Below, piece after piece: positions 35,938-44,899 of a DNA stretch of 64,000 nt. The stretch lies in contig NZ_JACLAL010000013.1 in the NCBI RefSeq assembly GCF_014280875.1, positions 1 through 64,000 on the forward strand. Direction: 5' to 3'. The notes beneath the pieces are model-generated. The model did not search any database. It saw only the letters and a list, made by a program, of their open reading frames with translations, and was not told the DNA's origin. Source of the stretch: Paenirhizobium daejeonense (GTDB lineage: Bacteria; Pseudomonadota; Alphaproteobacteria; Rhizobiales; Rhizobiaceae). Each line of letters begins with the position of its first letter. Position 1 is the stretch's first letter. The translations under genes and the position numbers were made by a program.

Positions 35938-36204
35938 ATGCCCAAGACAAGATCACCTGCTCCGCAGAACCTCGCCGGCATGAACCCGGGCGCAGCCGCC
36001 ATCGACATCGGGTCCCGATGCCTATGGCGGCGACCAATCCGGACAGTGACGACATGCCAATCCGCGCCTTTGGCATCTTCACCCATGACCCGCATGGCTC
36101 CGATTTTGCGGTGCCACGAGCGGGGCTTTGAGGTAATCCTGGTCAATGCGCGTTCCGTTAAGAATGCCCGACGTCGTAAGACCGACATCAACGATGCGGC
36201 ATGA
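35938..36204 (+). mobile_element. IS110-family transposase fragment
   Basis: The frame starting MPKTRSPAPQ contains AAAIDIGS, the DEDD-type N-terminal motif. A frameshift then moves to MPMAATNPDSDDMPIRAFGIFTHD in the next frame. After a deletion the fragment resumes with RGFEVILVNAR and KTDINDAA and a stop at 36202. The rest of the element is missing. Its end forms the last codons of the converging ABC ATPase gene. Confidence 0.75.
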
Positions 36205-37318
36205 CTTCGCCAGTTGCATTCTTATGGTCTGCTACATTGCCCTCAGGATCGAAGACGTGAATGTCTTGCAGGCGTGCTGTGACACGGATATTCTCCTTGC
36301 ACGCGTAGGAAAGCTCCCCGTCCACCTTGATAAGGAATTTTTCCCTGGCGCCGGGCAGATCCAGATATAGAATCTGCACCTCGCCGAGATGCTCGACAAG
36401 ATCTACTGTTCCGGCAAACGTCGGGCCGGATCCATCGCCATCGGCGATCCGCGTGTTTTCCGGTCGAATGCCGATGCTGACCGCTTCACCCCTCGAGAGC
36501 CTGCCGGGTTCCATCGCCAGCTCAAGTTCGACGCCGCAATCGAGCTGGCAGCGCGCCGATGTCTCGGTGCGCTCGATGACCTCACCTTTCAGAATATTCA
36601 TCGCCGGCGAGCCGATAAACTGCGCGACGAAAAGGTTAGCCGGTTTGCGGTAGAGATCCGTTGGCGTACCAACTTGCTCGATGTAGCCGTCCTTGAAGAC
36701 GACTATGCGGTCCGCCAGCGTCATTGCCTCGATCTGGTCGTGCGTGACGTAGATCATTGTCACATCGGGCATGCTCTGCTTCAGCTTGGCGATCTCAATG
36801 CGGGTCGCGACGCGTAGCGCGGCATCGAGGTTTGACAGCGGCTCGTCGAACAGGAAGACCCGCGGATTGCGCACGATGGCCCGGCCGATCGCCACCCGCT
36901 GCCGCTGTCCGCCGGAAAGCGCCTTCGGCAGACGCTGCAGGTATTTGTCGAGCTGTAGGATTTCCGCGGCCCTGCGCACCCGTGCATCGATCTCGGCTTT
37001 CGGCGTTCCCGCGATGCGCAGCCCGAAGGCCATGTTCTCGTAAACAGTCATATGCGGATAGAGCGCATAGGACTGGAACACCATTGAAATGCCACGTTTG
37101 GAGGGGGCAACGGCATTCATCCGCGCGCCATCGATGACGAGGTCGCCGGAGGTTATCGTCTCCAGGCCGGCGATCGAGCGCAGCAGGGTCGATTTCCCGC
37201 AGCCCGACGGACCGACGAAGACGATGAACTCTCCCGACTTTATATCGAGATCGATCCCGTGCAGGACCTCCATGTCACCATAGGCCTTGCGGATGTTTCT
37301 CAGCGACAGATCGACCAT
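36188..37318 (-). CDS. Carbohydrate ABC transporter ATPase (UgpC/MalK-like), module 1
   Basis: The 376-residue ATPase starts MVDLSLRNIRKAYG and has Walker A GPSGCGKST, signature LSGGQRQRVAIGRA, Walker B LFDEPLSNLDA and the C-terminal OB-fold regulatory domain of CUT1 importers (VSIGIRPENTRI). It ends the first fructosamine operon and should energise the MalF/MalG pair at 40478-42300. The last residues (MPHR) and the stop come from the IS110 fragment, so the natural C terminus was probably exchanged for a few codons. The ATPase core is complete. Confidence 0.88.
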   Translation of the reverse strand: MVDLSLRNIRKAYGDMEVLHGIDLDIKSGEFIVFVGPSGCGKSTLLRSIAGLETITSGDLVIDGARMNAVAPSKRGISMVFQSYALYPHMTVYENMAFGLRIAGTPKAEIDARVRRAAEILQLDKYLQRLPKALSGGQRQRVAIGRAIVRNPRVFLFDEPLSNLDAALRVATRIEIAKLKQSMPDVTMIYVTHDQIEAMTLADRIVVFKDGYIEQVGTPTDLYRKPANLFVAQFIGSPAMNILKGEVIERTETSARCQLDCGVELELAMEPGRLSRGEAVSIGIRPENTRIADGDGSGPTFAGTVDLVEHLGEVQILYLDLPGAREKFLIKVDGELSYACKENIRVTARLQDIHVFDPEGNVADHKNATGEVMPHR

Positions 37319-37355
37319 CGTTCCATTCCGTTGTTTGATTTCGAAGCGCGCGCCG

Positions 37356-38759
37356 TCACGGTGCGAGCCCTGCCAGGAACCGCGTGACCGGGCCCGGCTT
37401 TCTGTTGAGGATCTCCAGATCGTTCTTGCGCCGGATGGCGTGCCGCACGACCCGCGCGCCGAGGTAACGCAACGGTTCGGGCGGAAGTCGCGTGCGCCTG
37501 TCGAGCCCGACCAGCCCACAGCGGCTCCAGGCATCGTCGCGACCAAGAACGAGGCTCGCCATGATGCGACCGGCCACCGGCGTCTGCGCGATGCCCGTGC
37601 CGTTGAAGCCCATCGCGTAGAAAATGTTCGCGTGATCCTTCAGATGCCCGAAGACCGGCAGGTGTTGCGCCGTGCAGTCGATCGGGCCGCTCCAGTCGTG
37701 GAGCACCGGCACGTCCTTCAGCTCGGGATAGACCCGGCGCATTTCACGGATATTGTCGGCGCCGCCATCGCCGCCGCGGTTGAAGCGCGCATCGATCCGA
37801 TCGCCATAGGCGATGCCGCCCGTGCCCCGACCAAAGATGACCGTGCCGTCCGGCGTGCGCTGATAATAGAGGACATGATGCTGTGCATCGCAGATCGAGG
37901 CGCCGTCCGTCCAGCCAATGCGCTCAAGGATGTCACACGCGGGCGCCGTCGCGACGACCTGGCTGCTGACCACATAGAGATAGGGGTGCAGTTCCGGAAT
38001 GGCGGAAAGCCAGGCATTTGCGGCAAGCACCACCTTGCTCGCCAACAGCGTGCCGCCGGCGGTGCGCAGCTGCGGCCTCGAGCCGGGCACGATGTCGAGA
38101 ACCGGGCTGCGCTCATGAACGACGATACCCTTTGAAAGCGCTAGATCGCGCAGTCCAATGGCGAGCTTCGCGGGCTGCACCGTTCCCGCCCGTTCCTCGA
38201 CAATGCCGGCATAGGAGACGGCTGAGCCGCTGCGGCGCAGGATGTCGTCACGCCGCAGCGGACGGAAGCGCTCCTCGCCGAGCGCGCGGCAGAGCTCGGC
38301 GGCCGAAGTCCAGGCCCCTTCCTGCGCGGTCGAACTGGCCGTCCAGAGCCAGCCGTCGAGCCTCAGGTCCATGTCGATGGCGCCGGAGGCTTGCAGACCG
38401 TTCAGTTCCTCGATCGCGTTGGCGGTCGCGCGGCACAGCATCAGCGCATCGTCTTCCCCGACAAGCGCGCGCAGCATGTCGATTTCGGCGAACCAGCTAT
38501 GGACCTGGCCGCCGTTGCGGCCCGAGGCGCCGGAGCCGCAGAAATCGGCTTCGAGCACGGTGACGCGTGTTTCCGGCGACTGTTCCTTGATCCGCAACGC
38601 TGTCCAGAGGCCGGCATATCCCCCGCCGACGATGGCCACGTCGCAGTCCGCGCCGCCCTGCAGGGGTCGCGTCACGGCATCCGCCGCGATGCTCTGGAGC
38701 CAGAAGGAACGGTCGCCCTTCGCCGCGGCGACGGGCGGCCTCATCGTGATGGTATTCAT
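37356..38759 (-). CDS. FAD-dependent oxidoreductase (DAO family), module 1
   Basis: The 467-residue flavoprotein has the N-terminal FAD-binding VAIVGGGYAGLWTA (about residue 40), followed by SGRNGGQVHSWF, like gamma-glutamylputrescine oxidase and amadoriase relatives. A C-terminal AMGFNGTGIAQTPVAGR loop completes the flavin site. The start overlaps the kinase stop by four bases. In a fructosamine operon it could oxidatively release the amino acid or process the freed amino acid or amine. The choice is not visible from sequence. Confidence 0.82.
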   Translation of the reverse strand: MNTITMRPPVAAAKGDRSFWLQSIAADAVTRPLQGGADCDVAIVGGGYAGLWTALRIKEQSPETRVTVLEADFCGSGASGRNGGQVHSWFAEIDMLRALVGEDDALMLCRATANAIEELNGLQASGAIDMDLRLDGWLWTASSTAQEGAWTSAAELCRALGEERFRPLRRDDILRRSGSAVSYAGIVEERAGTVQPAKLAIGLRDLALSKGIVVHERSPVLDIVPGSRPQLRTAGGTLLASKVVLAANAWLSAIPELHPYLYVVSSQVVATAPACDILERIGWTDGASICDAQHHVLYYQRTPDGTVIFGRGTGGIAYGDRIDARFNRGGDGGADNIREMRRVYPELKDVPVLHDWSGPIDCTAQHLPVFGHLKDHANIFYAMGFNGTGIAQTPVAGRIMASLVLGRDDAWSRCGLVGLDRRTRLPPEPLRYLGARVVRHAIRRKNDLEILNRKPGPVTRFLAGLAP

Positions 38760-39625
38760 GTTCCGGACCTCTGCGTGCTGCGAATGACATCGTCATATTT
38801 GGCGAGCAGCCATTCGGGAATCGCCCGAATGGGCTGCGGGAACCCACCGAGATGGGTGCAGGTCTCCGACGCGCGTTCGGCGGCATGGTCGAGCGCGGCC
38901 TTTCCCGGAAGGTCCGCGAAGAAACGCGACGTGATGAAGCTCGCGATGAAACTGTCTCCCGCGCCGCACGTATCGACGACCGTGACCGGCACCGAGCCCG
39001 CCGCCGTTACCCCGGCGCCATCGTCGTAGAAGGAGCCCCGCTTGCCGCAGGTGACGACGACTTGGGACGCGCCCGCCGCCCTGAACCGCGCGATCAGCGG
39101 CTCGACGGGCTCGGCCGGATCGTCCGGGCCCGAAGCGAAGACCAGCGGCACCCTATCCAGCGGAAGGTCGAAATGCCGCGTGGAGACATCGATGCTGAAG
39201 GGCAGGCCATCCTCGACCAGCCGACGAACGAGCTTTACGCTCGAATTGGTGCCGAGATGCACCCAATCGGCCTGCCTCAGCGCCTCGTAGCGGTCGGCGC
39301 TCGGGAAGTAGTCCTCTCCCACGCCGAGGGATTCGAGAAGGAAGCGCCGCTCGCCGGCGTCGTCCGTGAGCAGCGTCACGGCGGACGCGCCGGGACGGAT
39401 TTCGACGTCGGTGCGATCGAGCCCCACCTCCTCGATGGCGCCAAGCATGATATCGGCCTCCGCGTCCGGCCCCAGCGCGCCGAAATAGCGGGCGTCCAGC
39501 CCGCGCCGGCGCCATTGCGCCGCGACATTGAGGGCATTGCCGCCCACGGTGACGAAACCCCTGGTGAGGTAGGCATCGAGGCAGTTGTCGCCGACGGCGA
39601 TGAGTTTGGGATTGGCCTTCGTCAT
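38756..39625 (-). CDS. PfkB-family sugar kinase, FrlD-like, module 1
   Basis: The 289-residue kinase begins MTKANPKLIAVGDNCLDAYL and has GGNALNVAAQW, matching FrlD-type fructosamine kinases, and the catalytic DTCGAGDSF motif near residue 235. FrlD phosphorylates the C6 hydroxyl of fructosyl-amino acids so that FrlB can cleave them. The downstream FAD gene and upstream FrlC-like gene overlap it by four bases each. The ATG chosen follows CCAGGA, and longer frames have arginine-rich non-homologous sequence. Confidence 0.85.
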   Translation of the reverse strand: MTKANPKLIAVGDNCLDAYLTRGFVTVGGNALNVAAQWRRRGLDARYFGALGPDAEADIMLGAIEEVGLDRTDVEIRPGASAVTLLTDDAGERRFLLESLGVGEDYFPSADRYEALRQADWVHLGTNSSVKLVRRLVEDGLPFSIDVSTRHFDLPLDRVPLVFASGPDDPAEPVEPLIARFRAAGASQVVVTCGKRGSFYDDGAGVTAAGSVPVTVVDTCGAGDSFIASFITSRFFADLPGKAALDHAAERASETCTHLGGFPQPIRAIPEWLLAKYDDVIRSTQRSGT

Positions 39626-40467
39626 TCCTGGTCCGCTTGATCGAGATGAGGTCCAATGGCGTCGAGGCATCGCCGCCAGGCGGAAACGGGATCGAGCGCA
39701 TAGGAGCCGTTGCCGAAGGGCTCGAAGGTCAGCGTGCCGTCGAAGCCGTGAGCCTGGAGATCGGCAAGATAGGTGTCGAGCGGCAGGTTGCCGTCGCCCC
39801 AGACCAGATGCCCGCTCGGCGTGCCATCGACGACGTGGACATGCGCGATGCGCTTTCCGAACCGCTCGAAATAGCCGCCGACGCTGTCGCCCGCCGTCGC
39901 CATGGCGACGAGATCGAGAACGATGTCGATATCGTCGCCGTCGAGCGCGCGCCAAAAGGCCTGCAGTTCTTCGGCATTGGTGACGATGTTGCTTTCAAGG
40001 CGCTGAAGCGGCTCCAGCAGGCAGGAGACGCCAAGCGATCGCGCATGGGCGGCGATGCGATTGATCGACTGGACCGAATGCGCCCAGGCTATGTCCCGGG
40101 TTTCGCATTCGAAACCTCGGCCCGGCGTCAGGAAGAGGTATTTTGCCCCGAGTTCCGCACTAAGGTCGGCGGCCCGCATGAAACGCTCGACGCTCGCCGC
40201 GCGAAAAGCGCTGTCGCCGGAAGCGATGTTGATCGGATAGATCACCTGCTCCGGCGTGAAGCAACGGACCGTGAAGCCGTTGTCGCCGAGGATCGCCTTT
40301 ACCTCCGCAAGCCGGGCGCCGGTGTCATAGAAGAGATCAAGATGCGGGGCGATGCCCCAGAACTCCATCCGGCGGAAGCCCAGATCGCCGAGCTTTTCAG
40401 CGGTCCAGCGGAAGGGGTGGTGCTGGAAGGAATAATTCGCGCCTATGAGCTGGTTTCTTTTCAACAT
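39622..40467 (-). CDS. FrlC-like sugar isomerase/epimerase, module 1
   Basis: The 281-residue TIM-barrel protein belongs to the AP-endonuclease-2-like isomerase family. CFTPEQVIYPINIASGD and the metal-ligand segments ECETRDIAW, LEPLQRLESN and HVHVVDG resemble FrlC, which epimerises fructoselysine and psicoselysine. It allows use of alternative ketose isomers of Amadori compounds. It is coupled to the FrlD-like gene by a four-base overlap. Confidence 0.83.
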   Translation of the reverse strand: MLKRNQLIGANYSFQHHPFRWTAEKLGDLGFRRMEFWGIAPHLDLFYDTGARLAEVKAILGDNGFTVRCFTPEQVIYPINIASGDSAFRAASVERFMRAADLSAELGAKYLFLTPGRGFECETRDIAWAHSVQSINRIAAHARSLGVSCLLEPLQRLESNIVTNAEELQAFWRALDGDDIDIVLDLVAMATAGDSVGGYFERFGKRIAHVHVVDGTPSGHLVWGDGNLPLDTYLADLQAHGFDGTLTFEPFGNGSYALDPVSAWRRCLDAIGPHLDQADQE

Positions 40468-40477
40468 GGCCGCCGTC

Positions 40478-41338
40478 CTACTTTCCGATGCCTTCGGCAA
40501 GCCCGCGAATGAAGAAGCGCTGGGCCGCGAAAAAGGTGATGACGATGGGAAGCGCCGACAGCGTCATGGCGGCGAAGACGACGGCATAATTGGTGCCATG
40601 CTTAGCCATGATGGAGGTGAGCCCGACCGGCAGCGTCTGCAGATCCGCGCCGCTGGTGAAGATCATCGCGAAGAGATATTCGTTCCAGCCGAAGAGCACA
40701 TGCAGGATGACGCACGACACCAGGATCGGCTTGCACAGCGGCAGCGTCACCTTCCAGAAGATCTGCCCTTCGCTGGCGCCGTCCATGATGGCGGCCTCGT
40801 CGAGATCGCGCGGCAGGCCCAGCATGTAGGCGCGGATGAGGAAGGTCGTGAAGGGAATGCGGAAGGCGGTGTAGAGGATGATCAGCGCCCAGTAGGTATT
40901 GTAGAGGCCGAGATCCTGCATCATGCGCACCAGCGGGATGACGGCGACCGTCGGGCTGAGCATCAGGCCGCCGAGAACGATGCCGACGAAGAACGACTTG
41001 CCCGGCAGTTTCGAGCGGGTGAGGCCATAGGCTGTCCAGGCGCTGATGAGCACCGTGCAAAAGGCCGATCCGAGCGTGACGATGATGCTCGTCGCGATAT
41101 AGTTGCGGATGCCCTGGTTCCAGGCCGAGATGTAGTTGGCGATGCCGAAGCCGCCCGGCAACGCGAACGGATTGCCGAAGATTTCGGCATTGGTCTTGAA
41201 GCCGTTCAGCGCCATCCAGAACAGCGGATAGAGCACGACGATACCGAGGCTGATGAGGAATACGACGAGGCAGACCTTCGCCAGCACCGCGACGAAGTCG
41301 GTGCGCTCGCTCTCCCGCGTGTCATGGGTGAGGTTCAC
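40478..41338 (-). CDS. Carbohydrate ABC transporter permease (MalG-like), module 1
   Basis: The 286-residue CUT1 permease has six membrane segments and the EAA motif EAAIMDGASEGQIFWKVTLP. The GTG that overlaps the upstream MalF stop (GTGA) is used as start, because the longer frame consists of His/Arg-rich shadow sequence. It pairs with the MalF-like permease and the binding protein upstream. Confidence 0.87.
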   Translation of the reverse strand: MNLTHDTRESERTDFVAVLAKVCLVVFLISLGIVVLYPLFWMALNGFKTNAEIFGNPFALPGGFGIANYISAWNQGIRNYIATSIIVTLGSAFCTVLISAWTAYGLTRSKLPGKSFFVGIVLGGLMLSPTVAVIPLVRMMQDLGLYNTYWALIILYTAFRIPFTTFLIRAYMLGLPRDLDEAAIMDGASEGQIFWKVTLPLCKPILVSCVILHVLFGWNEYLFAMIFTSGADLQTLPVGLTSIMAKHGTNYAVVFAAMTLSALPIVITFFAAQRFFIRGLAEGIGK

Positions 41339-42300
41339 AGCTCGACCCTCCGTCTTTTCGTGTACCAGAGCTGCGCGAAGCCGGTGACCAGCGTGATGAT
41401 GAAGATGACCGACGCGATGGCGGCGCCGTAGCCGAAGTCGTTTTCGATGAAACCCTGCTGGTAGAGCCATGTGCCGAGCACCTGGCTGCTGTTGTTCGGC
41501 CCGCCGCCGGTCATCACCATGACTTCGTTGAACACCTGGAAGGCACCGGTAATGGTGACGATCACCATGAGGCCGGTCATTTCACGGGTCAGCGGGAAGG
41601 TGATGTTCCACAGCCGCCGCCACGTCCCCGCCCCGTCCATGATCGCCGCGTCATAAAGTTCGCGCGGGATCTTCTGGATCGCGATGGCGAAGAGCAGAGT
41701 GGAATAGCCGAAACCCTGCCACTGGCTCATGGCGATAATGGCATAGATCGCGGTCCCCTCCTCGCCGAGCCAGGCCCGGGACCAGTCCGCGAGGCCGATC
41801 AGCTTCAGTGCGGAATCCAGAAGGCCGATACGGGGCTGGTAGATGAAATAGAAGAGCAGGCCCGACACGGTGATGGAGATGGCCGAGGGTATGAAATAGA
41901 CGGCCCGCCAGAAGCGACGCCATTTTTCCTGAGCAAGACCCTCGATCAGCGCCGCCAGCACGAAGGCGCCGAAGACCTGAAAGATGATGGAGATGACGGC
42001 ATAGAGCGTGTTGTTGATGAGCGAGGTCCGCACGACCGGATCGCCTTGCAGACGGCGGTAGTTCTCCAGTCCGACAAAGGCGGTCTCGCCGGTGAAGATA
42101 TCCTGGTTCTTCGTGCTGACGACGAAGTTGTCGATGATGGGGTAATAGACGAACCAGAGGATCAGGACGAAGGCGACCAGGACCCAGCGAAACGACAGGA
42201 TCCCGGCCAGCGGGCCGAACCGGTCGCTTTCAGCCCGGTCCGGCCCGGTGAAGCCGATTTTAACGGCCTCACCCTTTTGCTCATGCTTGATGACAGTCAT
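41335..42300 (-). CDS. Carbohydrate ABC transporter permease (MalF-like), module 1
   Basis: The 321-residue CUT1 permease starts with a cytoplasmic tail of about 30 residues, has six membrane helices, and the EAA loop ELYDAAIMDGAGTWRRLWNITFP. It follows the binding-protein gene by 12 bases and overlaps the MalG-like gene. Such permeases normally carry sugars or sugar conjugates, which suits fructosyl-amino acids. Confidence 0.87.
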   Translation of the reverse strand: MTVIKHEQKGEAVKIGFTGPDRAESDRFGPLAGILSFRWVLVAFVLILWFVYYPIIDNFVVSTKNQDIFTGETAFVGLENYRRLQGDPVVRTSLINNTLYAVISIIFQVFGAFVLAALIEGLAQEKWRRFWRAVYFIPSAISITVSGLLFYFIYQPRIGLLDSALKLIGLADWSRAWLGEEGTAIYAIIAMSQWQGFGYSTLLFAIAIQKIPRELYDAAIMDGAGTWRRLWNITFPLTREMTGLMVIVTITGAFQVFNEVMVMTGGGPNNSSQVLGTWLYQQGFIENDFGYGAAIASVIFIITLVTGFAQLWYTKRRRVEL

Positions 42301-42312
42301 CTCGGGCCGATC

Positions 42313-43638
42313 CTACTTGGACGAATCCGCCGCTTCCTTGACCCGCTCCATGACCTCTTCCGGTGTCATCGAGCCGCCGATCAGCGCCTGGAGTCCGGAG
42401 AGCCAGGCCGAAGCCACGCGCGGCGGGTTGGCGGTATCGAGCCAGGGCATCAGATAGGATGCGTCGGCGATCACCTTGAGGCCATCGACCACGGCCGGGT
42501 TCATGGCATCTGCGGAATAGCCGCCGACCGTCGCGCTCGGCTGGCCGTAGGGCGGTGCGGAGAGATCCCTGCCGTTTTCCGCCGAGGTGACGAAGCGCAT
42601 GAAGTCGATTGCGAGCGGGATATTCTTGGAGGCCGAACTGATCATGTAGCCTTCCGGCGCGCCTTCCACGGCCTTGGGGTCGCCCTTGGCGTCCTTCGGC
42701 ACTGGCAGCTGGAAGAAGCCGAAATCCTCGCGCTTCAGCGCACCTTCGGCGGTCGCCTGATCGAACTCGATGATCTCCTGATAGTACATGGCGGACTTGC
42801 CGTTGCTGAACTGTTGCAAGGCCGAGGCATAGGAGGAGCCATTGGTGCCCGAACCATCGGAGCATTCGTCGATGAGCTGCTTGAACTGGGTCAGGCTGAC
42901 CACATAGCCGGGGTCGGCGAATTCGGCGGTGGCCGGGACGAAATCCTTTTCGAGCGTCGCGTGCGGCACGTTATAGGCCAGCAGCTGCCCGGCGTAATGC
43001 ACGCCCGGCCAGCCTTCCTTGTTGCCGAAGGAGATCGGCGTCACGCCTGATTTCTTCAGCGCAGCGCAGGCGCCCAGCAAGTCTTCGAAGGTCTCGGGTA
43101 CGGCAACGCCGGCCTTTTCGAACAGGCTCTTGTTGTAGCCCATGAACTTGGCGTCGAGATAAAGGGGAATGCCGTAGAGCTTGCCGTTGTACTGGAAGGC
43201 GGAGACGGCGGCGGTGGCTAGCGTCTTGCCCCATTCGGTATCGGGGCCGATGACCTGGGTCAGATCGACCGCGCGGTTGCCGCGCACGAAGTTCTCGCCC
43301 CAGCTGCCCGTCCAGGTGAAGTAGACGTCCGGCAGCGAATTGGAGGCGACGAGTGCCTTGGTCTTGCCCTTCACGCTGTCGTCGCTCTCCTGGATGAGCT
43401 CGACCTTCACGCCGGGATGAAGCTTTTCATACTCCTTGGCCACATCGACGAAGAAGGGAGAAAGCTGTTGCAGGCCGAATTTGGTCAGCACGCTGACCGT
43501 GCCGGAATAGTCGACCAGCGCATCGGGATCCGCAACGACCGGATCGGCGGCGGACGCGGCGCTGACGCTGCCGATGACGAAGGCAGCGGCGGCGATCGCA
43601 GCGAGGCTGGTCGTGCTAAAGAACGTATTGGCTTTCAT
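42313..43638 (-). CDS. Extracellular solute-binding protein family 1, module 1
   Basis: The 441-residue periplasmic protein has a signal peptide ending ASAAD near residue 31 and the MalE/UgpB-type fold (VTYTWTG-like VYFTWTGSWG, KLYGIPLYLDAKFMGYNKSLF). The start at MKANTFF has AGGAACTGCGAA upstream and gives a well-placed signal, unlike the longer frame. It should capture the sugar-amino acid conjugate for the adjacent permeases. Confidence 0.87.
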   Translation of the reverse strand: MKANTFFSTTSLAAIAAAAFVIGSVSAASAADPVVADPDALVDYSGTVSVLTKFGLQQLSPFFVDVAKEYEKLHPGVKVELIQESDDSVKGKTKALVASNSLPDVYFTWTGSWGENFVRGNRAVDLTQVIGPDTEWGKTLATAAVSAFQYNGKLYGIPLYLDAKFMGYNKSLFEKAGVAVPETFEDLLGACAALKKSGVTPISFGNKEGWPGVHYAGQLLAYNVPHATLEKDFVPATAEFADPGYVVSLTQFKQLIDECSDGSGTNGSSYASALQQFSNGKSAMYYQEIIEFDQATAEGALKREDFGFFQLPVPKDAKGDPKAVEGAPEGYMISSASKNIPLAIDFMRFVTSAENGRDLSAPPYGQPSATVGGYSADAMNPAVVDGLKVIADASYLMPWLDTANPPRVASAWLSGLQALIGGSMTPEEVMERVKEAADSSK

Positions 43639-43720
43639 TTCGCAGTTCCTCTCTTTGTTTTCGTTCGTCAGGCATGCACGGCGGGGGAGTCGGTCCGAGG
43701 TTGCCGCCGGACCGGAAACC

Positions 43721-44734
43721 TCAGTATTCAACGCGCTTGTAGTAACGGCGCGTGGTCAGCGGATGGTCGCGCAGCACCTCCAGATGCGCGCTCAGGCGCT
43801 CCAGCATGGTGGCCAGGATGACCGGCGAGATGATCCCGCGCGTCTTGGCCGACACGCCCGGAAGGCTGGCGGAGGCCGCGTCGAGAATGCGTACCTTGTC
43901 GGTGTAGCGCTTGGCGAAGTTCTCCACCCGGTCCGTCAGCGGACGGAAGGCATCCTCGCCCTTGAAGATGAACAGGCTGACGCCCGGCTCCACCAGTTCC
44001 AGCGTGCCATGGAAGAAGTCGGAGGCCTGCACCGGGCGGGTGCGGATCCACTGCATTTCCTCCAGAATGCACATGCCATAGTAATGCGCTTCCGGCCAGG
44101 AGGAGCCGGCGCCGGTGAAGATGTGATAGGTCTCGTCCTTGATTTCCTTGGCAAGGGCGGCGGCGTCGGCCTCGTAGCCTTCCTTGACCGAAACCAGCAA
44201 TTCCGGCAGCAGCTTCAGCTCGGCCACGGTGGCGTCGAAATCGGCATACTCGCCGCGCTCCGCCAGAAGGGCGAGCACGATAAGCAAGGTCTGGAGGTAG
44301 AAGGATTCCGAGGAGGTGTCGTCCTCGGCGAAGTTGGTGAAATTGTAGTCGGCGTCGCGTCCGAGCGGCGTGTCCTTGTGGCCGGTAAGCGACAGCGTCT
44401 TCACGCCGCGTTCCTTGAGGAAAGCGAGAAGCTGCACGCTCTCCTTGGTGGTGCCCGAAAGCGAGGGCAGAACCACCAACGCCTTCTCGTCGAGGCCCGC
44501 CGGCGGCTCGATAACGGCCTGCGCCGAGTAGGCCGCCGAAACCGGGAAAAGCGTCGACTGGCGCGCAAGCTCGATGGCGGGCTGGGTGAGAAACTGCACG
44601 CCGCCGGTTCCCATGAAGAAGATGCGTTCCAGACCGCCATTCAGCAGATCGCGCATCAGCACACGCACGTCATCGGCGATTGCAACCGCGCCGCTTTGGA
44701 TCTTTACAAAGCGATCCTTATCGAAGTTGAGCAT
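43721..44734 (-). CDS. SIS-domain fructosamine deglycase, FrlB-like, module 1
   Basis: The 337-residue protein has two SIS sugar-isomerase domains, with RIFFMGTGGVQF near residue 37, VVLPSLSGTTKES near 87 and the second-domain segment YHIFTGAGSSWPEAHYYG. FrlB-like enzymes cleave fructosamine 6-phosphate to an amino acid and glucose 6-phosphate. It is the first gene of the module 1 operon, right behind a LacI-type operator. Glucosamine synthase isomerase domains are related, but the N-terminal glutaminase is absent. Confidence 0.85.
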   Translation of the reverse strand: MLNFDKDRFVKIQSGAVAIADDVRVLMRDLLNGGLERIFFMGTGGVQFLTQPAIELARQSTLFPVSAAYSAQAVIEPPAGLDEKALVVLPSLSGTTKESVQLLAFLKERGVKTLSLTGHKDTPLGRDADYNFTNFAEDDTSSESFYLQTLLIVLALLAERGEYADFDATVAELKLLPELLVSVKEGYEADAAALAKEIKDETYHIFTGAGSSWPEAHYYGMCILEEMQWIRTRPVQASDFFHGTLELVEPGVSLFIFKGEDAFRPLTDRVENFAKRYTDKVRILDAASASLPGVSAKTRGIISPVILATMLERLSAHLEVLRDHPLTTRRYYKRVEY

Positions 44735-44809
44735 TAGAACCTTCCCGTTTCGCGTTTCCGATCGCTTCGCTGTTCGCCAGCGACGTCACGCAAATGATCG
44801 TTGAAACAA

Positions 44810-44827
44810 TGTGAGATCGATCTCACA
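44810..44827. promoter_or_regulatory. Perfect palindrome TGTGAGATCGATCTCACA, LacI-type operator of module 1
   Basis: An 18-base perfect dyad with the CG centre typical of LacI-family sites lies 76 bases before the FrlB-like start, directly downstream of the LacI gene. It is the likely binding site of that regulator for the whole transport/catabolic operon. Confidence 0.65.
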
Positions 44828-44899
44828 CATATTTAGCGCACAAGATTTCCGTGCTGGCAAGTGGGGAAAAATAAAAATATGGGGGACTGTTCTTGCCGT

